This document shows, piece after piece, positions 26,853 to 36,873 of a DNA stretch of 64,000 nt. The translations under genes and the position numbers were made by a program. The DNA is from RFSX01 sp965248155 (GTDB taxonomy: Bacteria; Bacteroidota; Bacteroidia; Chitinophagales; Saprospiraceae). Each line of letters opens with the position of its first letter. The first letter of the stretch is position 1. Under the pieces are notes generated by a model, which searched no databases, was not told the origin of the DNA, and saw only the letters and a list, made by a program, of their open reading frames with translations. The stretch spans positions 558,001 to 622,000 of the forward strand of contig CBDFIO010000001.1 of NCBI GenBank assembly GCA_965248155.1, given 5' to 3'.

Positions 26853-27644
26853 TTATCCTATTAATTCAAGTGTATCTATTTGGAATCTATTCCCATACAT
26901 AGTAGCAGCAATAGAACCAATAAGCGGAGTACTGAGTGGTCCTACGATTGGTATATACATCAGACCTGAAATCATAAGACCTAAGGCTGTTGAAGCCCAG
27001 CGGTGATTTTTAATGAGTTTATCACTCTCTTTTATAGTCTTATTAAATTGTTCGTTATAGTTGTCAAAAAATGCAAATCCAATGAAATAGGAATACACAA
27101 AAAACATAAAAAATGATGTCAAGCTTGTTAATCCAAGGATTGATAAAGCAATATAAATGAAAACTAGAGCAATGATACCTCTAATAAAATTTCTTAGCAT
27201 AACTTTTATCATTCGCTCTTCGGCTCTTACAAATTCCACAAAAGTGGGATTGTGAATTTTACCGGTAAGGATTGATAAGGTTCGAACTGAAAAATAAAAG
27301 ATGATCACTTCCAAAGCAATTAAAAAGAGGTATTTCGTTCCTCCTGAAAACAAGGCACTTTTACCTTCTTTCTTGACAGCATCGGTGATTTCAGCTGAGT
27401 CCAAGGCGAGAGAAGATTGTAGTACAGCATCGCTCGGAACCGACGAAAAATATTGGATAAAATCACCGATTAATAATAATGAAAAACAGCTCGAAACAAT
27501 TACAATGAATAATGAAATCCATTTGTGTTCAAAAATTCCAGCCAGCAGATTATTCTCTTTTATAAAAGGAATAGTATCCTGAAGAACTTCAAATGTTGCT
27601 CTAACTTGAGGTACTATGTCTTCAATTTTGTATTCTTTGAACAT
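26853..27644 (-). CDS. EI24-like multi-pass membrane protein
   Basis: A 263-residue protein with about five membrane segments (around residues 45-66, 103-124, 153-173, 177-195 and 220-250). The ending WASTALGLMISGLMYIPIVG, followed by a short helix, resembles the EI24/CysZ-like fold, in which a final hairpin precedes a tail. The family link is tentative. In CysZ the fold serves sulfate uptake, but nothing here shows that substrate. It lies 62 bp downstream of the macro-domain gene. Confidence 0.55.
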   Translation of the reverse strand: MFKEYKIEDIVPQVRATFEVLQDTIPFIKENNLLAGIFEHKWISLFIVIVSSCFSLLLIGDFIQYFSSVPSDAVLQSSLALDSAEITDAVKKEGKSALFSGGTKYLFLIALEVIIFYFSVRTLSILTGKIHNPTFVEFVRAEERMIKVMLRNFIRGIIALVFIYIALSILGLTSLTSFFMFFVYSYFIGFAFFDNYNEQFNKTIKESDKLIKNHRWASTALGLMISGLMYIPIVGPLSTPLIGSIAATMYGNRFQIDTLELIG

Positions 27645-27706
27645 CTGGTCAATATGCTTAGAGTTAGAGCAAAGTTAATCAGAAATTCAATATTTGGCTT
27701 GCACAA

Positions 27707-28189
27707 CTACTCATTTGCTTTTTCACCTTTGGAATAAGTTGTATAGATATAAACAGGGATATTTAAATCTTTTAGTTTTTCAATAATCAAAGGTCTTACA
27801 TCTTCCCATTCCACTCCACCATACCCAGTGGCTAATCTTGGAAGGGCCAAACTTTTAATATTTTCTTCATTAACCGTTTTTACAAAATTTCTCAAGGCAT
27901 GATTTACATTGGGTAATGATGCTCGCCCCGGATGACTATTATGGGTTTTAGCTTCTTCTTGTGTCATAAGATTTATTATTCTTACTCCACCTACACCTCC
28001 CCACATCCAAACTTCTCCAGGTTTTGGATGCTTTAAGCGACAATAATGTCTGAAGTCTTTAGCCATTGACGGATAATTTTCCCTTAGACTTAGAGCTAGT
28101 CCTCTGTCAAAATGATCATTCGGAGCAACACCATGAGCGATAGCTTGAGCTTTTGTGAGTAAAATATCTCCTTTTACTTCCTTTACCAT
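27707..28189 (-). CDS. Macro domain protein
   Basis: A 160-residue protein made up of a single macro domain: VKGDILLTKAQAIAHGVAPN at the ADP-ribose-binding start, a central GGVGGVRIINL, then LALPRLATGYGGVEWEDV, the phosphate-binding loop. Macro domains bind or hydrolyse ADP-ribose derivatives. GLALSLRENYPSM is in the expected helix. Standalone; no ADP-ribosyltransferase partner is visible nearby. Confidence 0.85.
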   Translation of the reverse strand: MVKEVKGDILLTKAQAIAHGVAPNDHFDRGLALSLRENYPSMAKDFRHYCRLKHPKPGEVWMWGGVGGVRIINLMTQEEAKTHNSHPGRASLPNVNHALRNFVKTVNEENIKSLALPRLATGYGGVEWEDVRPLIIEKLKDLNIPVYIYTTYSKGEKANE

Positions 28190-28404
28190 ACTTAATTTTA
28201 TTTTAGTGCTTATAATTAATTTCTTATATAAAAATGGAAATGTAAAAGCACTAAAAGATTGATGTTAGTTATGTTCTTTGATGATAAAGCTCATAGTGGT
28301 TCATACCTATCTGGAAATTTTTACATTTGCAGAGAAATTGTTATTGAATATTTGCAAAATAACTTGGTAACAATAATAGTTTGATTCATGAAAAAACTTT
28401 TACA

Positions 28405-29328
28405 ATGAAAATATATACACCTATAGTACTATTAATTGGCCTGGGAATGCTAAGCACTTCCTGTGTCAGTAAAAAGAAATTCCAGGAATCTCAGGATGAC
28501 CTGGGGGCAAGACAAACAGAAATAAGTCAATATGTTCTCGAAGTTGGAGAACTAACTGCCGAACTTGAAGCTTGCAAAGATGACAAAGTCAATTTGAATT
28601 CTACAATCGATCAATCTAATAATTCGATTGATGACAAGGACACCCAAATTAGAGAGCTAAAATCAAGAATTGTTGATTTTAGAAAACAAAGAGATCAGCA
28701 ATATGCTCAGATTGAAGATTTGACAGTTTTAACGCAATCTGCTAATGATAATATCGCGAAGACACTTGAACAAATGGAAGAACGCGATAAATACATTCAG
28801 CTTCTTCAAGCTGCTAAATCGAAAACCGACTCAATTAATTTAACTTTAGCGATTAATCTGAAGAGTGCGTTGGCTGATGGTGTTTTTGATGATGATGTAA
28901 ATATTTCAGTAGATAAGACTGTTGTATTTATTAACCTTTCTGATAAAATGCTATACAGAAGCGGTAGTTCTAACCTAACTCCAAAAGCACACGAAGTACT
29001 AGGTAAAATAGCTCAAATCGTTTCAAGTAGAGATGACTTAGAAGTGATGGTCGAAGGATATACAGACAATGTTCCAATCAAAAATGCTTCTTTGGCAGAT
29101 AACTGGGATCTATCTGTAAAAAGAGCAACCTCTGTTGTTCGGGTGCTTCAGAATGATTATGGAGTTAATCCTGATAATTTAATTGCAGCGGGACGAGGAG
29201 AATACAATGCTTTGGCAAGTAATGATACTAAAGAGGGAAGAGCGACTAACAGGAGAACAAGAATAATAATACTACCGAAATTGAATCAGTTTTATGATTT
29301 ATTGAACCCGGCTAAAGTACCAGAATAA
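28405..29328 (+). CDS. OmpA-family lipoprotein with coiled coil
   Basis: About 307 residues from the ATG at 28405, preferred over a TTG at 28381 because it starts a standard lipoprotein signal (VLLIGLGMLSTSC). A long coiled coil follows (about 25-145), then an OmpA-like peptidoglycan-binding domain: SSNLTPKAHEVLGKIAQIVS, VEGYTDNVPI, WDLSVKRATSVVRVLQ, AAGRGEYNAL, and NRRTRIIILP. It would tether the outer membrane to peptidoglycan. A strong terminator follows at 29352-29387. Confidence 0.88.
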   Translation: MKIYTPIVLLIGLGMLSTSCVSKKKFQESQDDLGARQTEISQYVLEVGELTAELEACKDDKVNLNSTIDQSNNSIDDKDTQIRELKSRIVDFRKQRDQQYAQIEDLTVLTQSANDNIAKTLEQMEERDKYIQLLQAAKSKTDSINLTLAINLKSALADGVFDDDVNISVDKTVVFINLSDKMLYRSGSSNLTPKAHEVLGKIAQIVSSRDDLEVMVEGYTDNVPIKNASLADNWDLSVKRATSVVRVLQNDYGVNPDNLIAAGRGEYNALASNDTKEGRATNRRTRIIILPKLNQFYDLLNPAKVPE

Positions 29329-29351
29329 TATTCAATCACTAGTATAAAAGA

Positions 29352-29387
29352 AAAAAGAGAGTAACATTCCATTGCTCTCTTTTTTTA
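29352..29387 (+). terminator. Intrinsic terminator after OmpA-family gene
   Basis: Stem AGAGAGTAA (29356-29364) pairs with TTGCTCTCT (29372-29380), followed by a T-rich tail. Confidence 0.85.
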
Positions 29388-29623
29388 TTTCATCTCATTG
29401 GATTATGGATGAATGTGAAAGTCTAAACTTTCAAAAATCTCACCAACGCCTTGTCCATCCTCCCCATACTTTTGCTTCTCATGACCCGAGTTCATACATT
29501 GAGTCCATTCGTCTTTTAATAAAGTGGGTATTCTAATTAAGAGAGTAATAAATATGTTAGAAAATGCAGTTTTGAAGTTAATATTGAAAATATTGTTATT
29601 TATTTGAAGTCTAATTTTTAGTA

Positions 29624-30739
29624 TTGAAAATTCTAATCGCCACTGATAAATTTAAAGGATCTCTTTCTGCTATTGAGGCAGCTAGGGCTATTTCGAAAGG
29701 CCTAATAAAATCAAATTCTGAATGTGAATCAACAATCCATCCTATGGCAGATGGAGGTGATGGATCAATAGCTATTATTAATAAATATTTTATTCTAAAA
29801 AGAGTTGAAATTTCTGTTAGTGATCCTCTTGGAATGAAACATACCAGTAATTATTATATTGACAAATCTCGGGCTTATATTGAGTTGGCTCATGCTACTG
29901 GTTTGGTTCTTTTAGATCCGGAAAATAGAAATCCATTACATACCTCAACTTTGGGTACCGGAGAAATGATTGTCGACGCCATTCAAAAGGGGATTCATGA
30001 AATCTTCCTTTTCTTGGGGGGAAGTTCAACCAATGATGCAGGAATAGGAATTGCTCATGCTCTGGGTTTTAGGTTTCTTGATGAAAAACGTCAAGTTTTA
30101 AATCCTGTTGGAGGCCATTTGGATAAAATAATAGGAATAGATGACAAAGAAGTAGTCAAGGAACTGAACTCTGTACATTTTAATATTTTATGCGATGTGA
30201 CTAATCCCATGTACGGCATGAATGGAGCAGCTTATACTTATGGTAAACAAAAAGGGGCTTCTAGAGTAGAAATCGAGTTGCTCGATGCGGGTTTGAGAAA
30301 TTTTGCAAATGTTCTTTATGAATATTCCGGTAAAGATGTGAGTCAAATTGAAGGGGGAGGAGCTGCCGGTGGAATTGCTGCCGGACTATCAGCCTTATGT
30401 TCTGTCACAATCAAAAAGGGCTTTGAAACCATTAGTGAATTAACGGAGCTGGAATCAAAGATAAAAGCTCATGATATAGTAATAACAGGAGAAGGACAAA
30501 TAGATAATTCATCATTGAAAGGTAAGGTAATTGATGGCATGGCAAAACTTTGTAAAAAACATAAAAAGGATTGTTATGTTTTTTGCGGTATTAATAAATT
30601 GGATAAAACGGATGCAGAGTTCCTGGGGATCACAGAGACATTTTCTATTATGGATCTTGCTGAATCTGTTGAAGATGCAATGACTAATGCTTATAATTAT
30701 CTAGAGGTTCTTGGCCAGAATTTGAAACTTGGAGAATAA
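29624..30739 (+). CDS. Glycerate kinase
   Basis: A 371-residue class II glycerate kinase (GlxK/GarK family). The N-terminus is KILIATDKFKGSLSAIEAAR, then MADGGDGS, the family loop FLFLGGSSTNDAGIGIAHAL, LCDVTNPMYGMNGAA, GGGAAGGIAAGL, and the nucleotide region ITGEGQIDNSSLKGKV. It phosphorylates glycerate with ATP, feeding glycolysis. The only start fitting the family N-terminus is the TTG at 29624. It lies between genes of other function and is probably monocistronic. Confidence 0.9.
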   Translation: MKILIATDKFKGSLSAIEAARAISKGLIKSNSECESTIHPMADGGDGSIAIINKYFILKRVEISVSDPLGMKHTSNYYIDKSRAYIELAHATGLVLLDPENRNPLHTSTLGTGEMIVDAIQKGIHEIFLFLGGSSTNDAGIGIAHALGFRFLDEKRQVLNPVGGHLDKIIGIDDKEVVKELNSVHFNILCDVTNPMYGMNGAAYTYGKQKGASRVEIELLDAGLRNFANVLYEYSGKDVSQIEGGGAAGGIAAGLSALCSVTIKKGFETISELTELESKIKAHDIVITGEGQIDNSSLKGKVIDGMAKLCKKHKKDCYVFCGINKLDKTDAEFLGITETFSIMDLAESVEDAMTNAYNYLEVLGQNLKLGE

Positions 30740-30745
30740 CTTGAT

Positions 30746-30991
30746 TTAACGCTTTTTCAAGTATTCAGTTCTTAGGACAATATGTGATTTGCCAATCCGA
30801 CATTCAATTTCATCGCTATTGTCGGTTAATTTAATGTTCTTGATAACTGAGCCTCTTTTTAACTTTGTTGAACTCCCTTTCACTTTCAGATCACGGGTCA
30901 ATAGCACGGAATCACCCTGATTCAGGATATTACCATTGCTGTCTTTTACATCCATAATTAAGGAATTATTTTGGACCACAATTGTGGCCAT
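30746..30991 (-). CDS. PhnA-type domain protein
   Basis: An 81-residue protein matching the C-terminal PhnA/YjdM domain: VKDSNGNILNQGDSVLLTRD, LKVKGSSTKLKRGSVIKNIK, and a final LRTEYLKK. The zinc-ribbon half of YjdM is absent, as in many Bacteroidota homologues. The name comes from an old phosphonate link, and the true function is unknown. It lies 13 bp downstream of the DinB-like gene. Confidence 0.8.
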   Translation of the reverse strand: MATIVVQNNSLIMDVKDSNGNILNQGDSVLLTRDLKVKGSSTKLKRGSVIKNIKLTDNSDEIECRIGKSHIVLRTEYLKKR

Positions 30992-31004
30992 TAAGAAAAT
31001 TTAT

Positions 31005-31493
31005 CTATTCGAAATTTAATTTGAGTAAGAATCTTTCAATTTGACGTCTATGTCTTAAGATATGTACAATAGCGTGTTCCATTAATTGTTCTACATCATA
31101 TTTTTGATCCCACCTGACATGCATCTTTTTTTGCTCATCATATTCTTCAAGTTGAATATTGGGGTAATCAATAAATAGTTTTTCATTAAAATTAAACATT
31201 AGAGTAAGCTCATCTATATATTCTGAGATCGTGTTCTTATGTTCTTGATTGATGAATTCTATGTCTTCACCAATGTGCCTGCGAATTTCAATGATATAAT
31301 TATATCCTGCCCTTAAAACATGTATGAGTACACTTTGAATTGATACACAATCTGAATCAAGAGTTTCTTTATCTGCGATGGTAATCAATTTCTTATGCCC
31401 AATGCCTTCGATGACATTGTAAAGATCTTCTAAGGCTTTTTCATATTCATCCAGTAAAGCGCCTATAGCGCCATTATCTCTGTATTTGTTCAT
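31005..31493 (-). CDS. DinB-like four-helix protein
   Basis: A 162-residue all-helical protein with the DinB/YfiT arrangement. A His occurs in helix two (QSVLIHVLRAGYNYI) and a His pair in the last helix (LMEHAIVHILRHRRQIERF), the usual metal-binding set. Members are thiol or metal-dependent transferases of mostly unknown role. It ends 13 bp before the PhnA-type gene, so the two are likely cotranscribed. Confidence 0.75.
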   Translation of the reverse strand: MNKYRDNGAIGALLDEYEKALEDLYNVIEGIGHKKLITIADKETLDSDCVSIQSVLIHVLRAGYNYIIEIRRHIGEDIEFINQEHKNTISEYIDELTLMFNFNEKLFIDYPNIQLEEYDEQKKMHVRWDQKYDVEQLMEHAIVHILRHRRQIERFLLKLNFE

Positions 31494-31519
31494 CTCTGTT
31501 TCAATTTCAATAAAAGTAG

Positions 31520-32116
31520 CTATTGTTCTTCCGGAATTTCTCCTTTTTGACTTACGATATCACCAATGCGGTTATAAAATATCTCATAGATTAAAGTACC
31601 GTTGTTGTATTTTGCATTTCTGGCAAGAATCCCATTGCTGAAATATCTTTCTTGGATGCCATGAACGACCCCGGGCTCGCTATAAAAGTGACTGATGTAG
31701 GGTGTCCCGTCTTGCTTCCACATTCTTTCACTTCCTAAACTTTTTCCATCTTTCATTCTAAAATCATGGTCTATTTGTCCTTCATCATAATAGCCAATTT
31801 GCCAGATTAAATGACCTTGCTCGTAAAGTGTATATCTATATCTATGCGGGCTATCGTTAAATATTTCTTTAGACTATCCATTAAAATATTTATTATCGAG
31901 AAAATACAGATCGATTTCTTGATCTTCTGATTTAGATTTTTTTTCTAAGCTCTCAAAAGGGATATCTACTAAAGCTTCCAGTTCTAATTGAGAAGGGATG
32001 GATGGAGCTCTACTTTCATAATCAAGTAAGACATTTACAGAGTTACTGGTACTTGAACAGGAACTTCCCAGGATGAAAAAAATAAATATGAAAGCTATAG
32101 TTAGTTTTGACTTCAT
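31520..32116 (-). pseudogene. YwqK/MORN-type lipoprotein with in-frame TAG
   Basis: An open frame of 80 codons starts with a lipoprotein signal (IAFIFIFFILGSSC) and stops at TAG, 31874-31876. The same frame carries on without a break as SKEIFNDSPHRYRYTLYEQG, YYDEGQ, then DGTPYISHFYSEPG, GIQERYFSNGILARNAKY to 31520. The repeated (Y/F)xxGxL...xYxNG units are the MORN-like pattern of YwqK proteins. One substitution thus splits a 198-codon gene. A short downstream product from the ATG at 31756 is possible but would lack the signal. Confidence 0.82.
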
Positions 32117-32120
32117 AGGA

Positions 32121-32519
32121 TTAAATCATTATACGTTTTCTCAATCTATTCTGGAGAATGAAAGCAAGCACAAAAAGAAATGGAGCTGTCAATACACCTG
32201 GAGTATATCCTCCATCTATTCCAGACCATATAGGGTGTCCAATGCCATTTATAAACTCTATGACAACCCAGATCCACAATAGGCCTATTATACTCTGATA
32301 TCCTTTTTGTTTTGCAACAAACCATGCAATCATTCCAATTATAAAGAGTCCAATATTTACAATTAAAAATCCAGTTTCTAGATCATTTGAAATTAGGCTG
32401 CAAATATATCTTGCAGGTGGAAACACCTCCCATAGTTTTCCAATATACTCCTCAATAGAATGGGCAGCTTGTGTAAGCACGAGCAGTAAAAAAATGGAAT
32501 TGATGCTTTTATCTTTCAT
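32121..32519 (-). CDS. HXXEE-domain membrane protein
   Basis: About 132 residues with four membrane segments. The HXXEE motif is seen as AAHSIEEYIGKLWEVFP near residue 22, and a second His is in INGIGHPIWSGIDGGYTPG. The family is of unknown function, perhaps a membrane enzyme given the conserved His and Glu residues. The ATG at 32519 fits the domain start better than that at 32537. It lies 5 bp upstream of the broken YwqK-like gene, in the same direction. Confidence 0.72.
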   Translation of the reverse strand: MKDKSINSIFLLLVLTQAAHSIEEYIGKLWEVFPPARYICSLISNDLETGFLIVNIGLFIIGMIAWFVAKQKGYQSIIGLLWIWVVIEFINGIGHPIWSGIDGGYTPGVLTAPFLFVLAFILQNRLRKRIMI

Positions 32520-32577
32520 CTTTTGTAAATGTATCAACTATACTAAGCAGGAGCAAGCAGATATTAGATAATAATCT

Positions 32578-33560
32578 TTACATATCAAAGGATTGCTTGA
32601 AACGCGCAACATGAAAACCCTTTTTTCAATTAGACGACTTTGCTCACTATCAGGATCCAAAGCTGGATTGGTATGATTAAGATGAATAAAATAAATTTTG
32701 TCTTTATTTTCTGTATTAAGATTTTGAAATTTATCCATGCTTTCAATGATAAAAGGGTGGGGGATTTCTGATATATCACGATTATTGATTTCTTCAGCAT
32801 CATAAAAGGTAGCATCAAGAAAAGCATAATCGACCTGTCTTATTTCATCGAGAATATCTTTTTCCCATTTTGACCATTTATCAATATCCGGGATAAATAA
32901 AGCAGATTTATTCGGACCTATAATTTTGAAACCAACAGTTTCAGAATATTCATCTCTATGCGGAACTTTGATAGGTAAAACTTTAAGATTGGTGTTTAGT
33001 TCAACTAATGAATCATTGTAAATTTCTGTCAGTCAAATATTATTGAGATTAACCAACTGGCTCCAAGGACCATTATTGGAAAGAAAAGATTTCATTCTAT
33101 CCATACAATAAACCTGGGCATTATCGGCATTCATGGCTTCTTTACCGAAGTACATCAATCCGGTGTAATGTCCAATGTGTGCATGGGTAAGAAATACACC
33201 ATTAGGTATGATATCATCTGAAAAATCAGCGATCTGATTTAAGATTTCCAGTTGTTCTGGCATGTCCGGTGAAGCTTCAAATAGATAAGATTGTTTATGA
33301 TCGAAATCTACTACTCCTATACTTACTACTTTACGTGTCGGGTCTGGATTTATGAAGAGTTCAGAACAGCACTTTTTTTTGCAAGAAATATGAGGTGAAC
33401 CCCCATCTTGTACATTGCCTAGTATTACTAATTGAATACCACTATTTTGAACTTGAGGACTTAGTATTTGATCAGGACTATCAGTCTGTTGATTATTACA
33501 AGTAAATAATGTAAAAACAAGAAAAAAACAAACAGTATTAATTGTGTTATGAATTGACAT
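32578..33560 (-). pseudogene. PqqB-like metallo-beta-lactamase lipoprotein, two lesions
   Basis: Begins as a secreted lipoprotein (VFTLFTCNN) and then reads as an MBL fold of the PqqB type: QLVILGNVQDGGSPHISC, a CKKKCC cluster, and the metal motif FLTHAHIGHYTGL. At 33033-33035 a TGA interrupts after VNLNNI; the frame continues with LTEIYNDS, VPHRDEYSETVGF, FIPDIDKWSKW, DYAFLDATFYD and HPFIIESMDKF to FIHLNHTNPALD. Near 32618-32626 a homopolymer shift occurs: the other frame gives KKGFHVARFKQSFDM and a stop at 32578, the expected end. Two lesions, so a clear pseudogene. Confidence 0.85.
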
Positions 33561-33739
33561 AAGGTGAAAATATCGAATGATTCAGATAATAAAAAATCAT
33601 TTTTTTTGTAATTTAATGCATTCAAGAATAAGCCCATTCTTGACAAAAACAAGAAATTGTTGATAACATATGAAATTATTATATAATATATAATTAATTT
33701 CATGTAGGTGTATTTATTGATTTATTAGAATCCAATTAT

Positions 33740-35176
33740 ATGAAAACTTTTAAATTAGTCCTCATATTTCAGCTACTCGCTGTAACATTTATGTTCTCGC
33801 AAACTCAAACAATCATCGGTAATCAGACGAGCATTAACCAAGATGAATCCGCTCCGGATGATTCAGCTATACTGGATGTCAGTTCAACTGACAAGGGAAT
33901 GCTCTTGCCTAGAATGACCACTGCACAGAGGACGATTATTGCCAGTCCTGCTACCGATCTTTTGGTTTTTGATACCGATTTCAACCAATTCTTTTATTAT
34001 TATGGTGGATCTTGGGTTGCGCTTTCAACAGGTGTAATGACCTGGCAAGAAAGTGTTGATACCGTATACAACACTACTCATAATATCGGAATTGGGACAA
34101 CCAATCCTTCAACTGAACTAGAAGTAGATGGGACTATTACAACTGATGGATTAACGATGCCAACAGGTGCCGTAGATGATTATATTTTACAAACAAATGC
34201 ATCCGGAGGAGCTGCATGGATTAATAGCGAAACGGGAATAGGATGGCGCAGGGCAAATAATACTACAGTCTATAATACAGGTGATTCAGTTGGAATTAAT
34301 ACATCAGATCCAATTCGTCCTGTTCATATAATGGGTAGTACAACATTAAGTTCTATGGTCTTAACTCCTAATGAACCTTTCTCTGGTGATGATGCCTCAA
34401 TTATTTTAACAGAAGAAGATGATGATACCTATCACATGGAGATGACCTATGATGGAGGAGATAATAGAATGTACTGGTACGGAAAGAATAACGCAAACCT
34501 AAATGGACCTCATGTGGGTATAAACCGGGATAATGGTCGAGTAGGAATCGGAACAGGAACTGTTAATCCTGTTTCTGAATTGGAAGTTGTTGGTACGGTT
34601 ACAGCTACAGCTTTTGATGCTGGAGATGCAAGTGGCTTAAGCAATGTATTTGCGGATTCTTTGAGAGGATCAATGACTGCTGACACAAATGATTTATTGC
34701 AATGGAATGGTGCGTACTGGAATAGGGTCCCTTATGGAAGATATGCATTTCATGCTTCAGCAAGTACTGATCAGACTGTTGGAGATACGGCCTATGATAC
34801 CTTAAGGTGCAATAATTCTTCTTCGGGAGAAAATTTTGAGTGTCCGGCTGGAGTATATGATAATGCTACTTTTGCTTTTGAAGCCCCTGTGGATGGAATC
34901 TACTTCTTCGAAGCTGCAGCTCTTTGGGATAATGCAAATCTTGCTGAAGGACGAAATGCGATATTTATTCGGGTCAATAATACAGATGAAGTCGGAGAAT
35001 GATCTGCCTCTGGAGCAACAGATTTCTTTGGGACTGGTGTTAGCACAACATTGGAATTGAATGCAGGTGATGAAATAAGAGTGAGAATATACAATGGAGA
35101 TGCAAATTCTATGGATACCTTTAGTCAGAGTGGAAAATATTGTTATTTCTCAGGATTCCTGGTCTTTGCGCAATAA
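33740..35176 (+). pseudogene. Secreted C1q-like surface protein, in-frame TGA
   Basis: A 420-codon frame with a signal peptide (VLIFQLLAVTFMFSQ) and the usual Bacteroidota phage-tail-like start (DESAPDDSAILDVSSTDKGM, LLPRMTTAQR), followed by repeated strands (VGIGTGTVNPVSELEVVGTV). The C-terminal part looks like a C1q/TNF jelly roll (GRYAFHASASTDQTVGDTAY, then FEAPVDGIYFFEAAAL). TGA at 35000-35002 cuts it after VNNTDEVGE; the frame continues with SGATDFFGTGVSTTLELNAG and DEIRVRIYNGD to FSGFLVFAQ and a stop at 35174-35176. The lost 57 residues complete the domain. Confidence 0.82.
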
Positions 35177-35184
35177 CTTTTTTT

Positions 35185-36120
35185 CTAAATGATGATAATC
35201 TTTTGTGTAATCGATTGATCATTTATATAGATTTTCAGAAAATATATCCCTGAGGGGATATCGATTATATCGTTTGTTCCGATTTGTAGTTTTTCAGATG
35301 TCTGAATGATGTTTCCAGAGATATCAAACAATTCAATAGCTCTAGGAATTACAGGTTTATTGACTTCCAAAATAAAATAAGAGCTAGCAGGATTCGGGTA
35401 GATGTGAACCTTGGATTTGTCTGTTAAATCATCTTCAATCGAAGTTGTAGTACATTGAGTAATTGTAATCGAGTGAAATAATGTGTCCACACACATAGAT
35501 CCCATGTTGACATAGTAATGGATTACATATTGACCTGTATCTAATGATTGCGCATTAAATGTGCTGTCAATAATTCCAGGACCTTCAAAGATTCCTCCGG
35601 GAGGAACTGCCTGAAGTGTGAAAGCTTCAACAGTATCAGCACAAATTTCATTACTTAGGTTTAAGATGGACAGATTACAATCGTTATCATCTAAGAATAC
35701 AACATGCTCGCCATCCGGACCCGTTAACATATTTTCGCTAGTGCTTTCTATAGCCAGCATAATTTGTTCAGTCCTCTCTATTTCATTGTCATCAACAATT
35801 CCTATTGAAAATGTGATTAATGAATCGCCGGCACTACAATCTATTATTAGTGGGTTATCAAATATCAAATCGTTTTTGAAGTCCACTGTCGAACTTACTT
35901 CCTGAATGATCTTAACCCAAGCATTTTCCTGAAGAACTGGGTCGAAACTTAGAAGCACGTGAACAAGGCTGTCCCCTTCTGCTACTGTCTGAGTGAAGAC
36001 CGGAAAATTAACTACGGGGATATCCTGTCCGGATAAGCTTGTAACATTAAGAAGTATGAAAGCATAAATTAAGCTCATTAATGCTTTGAGTTGAATCTGT
36101 ATATGCTTATCCTTCTCCAT
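35185..36120 (-). CDS. Calx-beta/T9SS-sorted secreted protein
   Basis: A 311-residue protein with a signal peptide (LMSLIYAFILLNVTSLSG), a Calx-beta-like domain (about 35-145, with FSIGIVDDNEIERTEQIML), a PKD/SprB-like middle part (about 150-225) and a type A T9SS sorting domain at the end: VHIYPNPASSYFILEV, ELFDISGNIIQ, PSGIYFLKIYIN. It should be carried to the cell surface by type IX secretion. It converges on the broken C1q-like gene, 9 bp apart. Confidence 0.82.
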   Translation of the reverse strand: MEKDKHIQIQLKALMSLIYAFILLNVTSLSGQDIPVVNFPVFTQTVAEGDSLVHVLLSFDPVLQENAWVKIIQEVSSTVDFKNDLIFDNPLIIDCSAGDSLITFSIGIVDDNEIERTEQIMLAIESTSENMLTGPDGEHVVFLDDNDCNLSILNLSNEICADTVEAFTLQAVPPGGIFEGPGIIDSTFNAQSLDTGQYVIHYYVNMGSMCVDTLFHSITITQCTTTSIEDDLTDKSKVHIYPNPASSYFILEVNKPVIPRAIELFDISGNIIQTSEKLQIGTNDIIDIPSGIYFLKIYINDQSITQKIIII

Positions 36121-36183
36121 GGATGAATTAATGCTTTTAAAGTTAATGAATATTCACTAAATGAATTGGATTTCCTTTTGAAT

Positions 36184-36873
36184 TTAGATTTCCTCCGTAG
36201 TTGTAATTATTTCATCAAAAATACGGCGAACCTGTAGGTCACCATAACCGTATATAAAAGCTTCTTTATTAAATTTTTTGAATATTGAAGAAAAATCATT
36301 TTTTCCATACTTTTTGATGAGCGATCTAATCAGCTGATAAGGTAATCCTTCAGAATGGTTCCAAGCTATCCTGGAAGCGTGTGCCTCTATTGCTTCTATG
36401 GTAAAGTTCAATTCAGATTTGTTCTCGGAAACAAGGGACTTCATTTTTGAAATGTTGTCCTCTTGATAAAAGTCCCATAATGTTGACAAATTATTCAATG
36501 TGCTCTTATTTAACTCTTGTCGTTTGCTTAAAAGCTTGAGAAGTTGTTTATGATTTAAACCCCCAAATCCAAACGGAGAAATATTATCAGGTTTTACAAG
36601 AAATACAAGTGGCCTATCAATATAGTTTCTCACTAGATGGCTAACAAACCAAAGATTTATCTGACAAAATAGATCTTGTTCAAACCACAAATTTATTTCA
36701 CAGTTCTGATTTAAATCAATAATTTTTTGAAATTCAGGTATTACTTTTTGCGCGTATTTATCTGAGTTTTCAGCATAGGTCTCTTCAAGAAAAAAATTTC
36801 TGATGTTGAACAACTCTTCTAAATTTTCAGCATTAACGGGTCCTTCAACAAAGCATTCACGAGCAACTATCAT
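36184..36873 (-). CDS. DUF1835 domain protein, start codon apparently lost
   Basis: The ATG at 36873 opens a 229-residue frame, MIVARECFVEGPVNA, but this is mid-domain for DUF1835. The same frame is open upstream and encodes the family start VVHILNGDALKHQL and NIIYDE. No ATG, GTG or TTG exists there in frame; an ATA at 36957 stands where a start would be expected. So either ATG mutated to ATA, or a rare start is used. The rest shows WFEQDLFCQINLW and SEGLPYQLIRSLI. The function is unknown. A strong terminator hairpin for the next gene lies at 36973-37004. Confidence 0.75.
   Translation of the reverse strand: MIVARECFVEGPVNAENLEELFNIRNFFLEETYAENSDKYAQKVIPEFQKIIDLNQNCEINLWFEQDLFCQINLWFVSHLVRNYIDRPLVFLVKPDNISPFGFGGLNHKQLLKLLSKRQELNKSTLNNLSTLWDFYQEDNISKMKSLVSENKSELNFTIEAIEAHASRIAWNHSEGLPYQLIRSLIKKYGKNDFSSIFKKFNKEAFIYGYGDLQVRRIFDEIITTTEEI

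Noticed and set aside
32538..32827. Separate small genes at 32538-32738 and 32630-32827
   Set aside because: They are pieces or alternate frames of the broken PqqB-like gene and have no features of their own.
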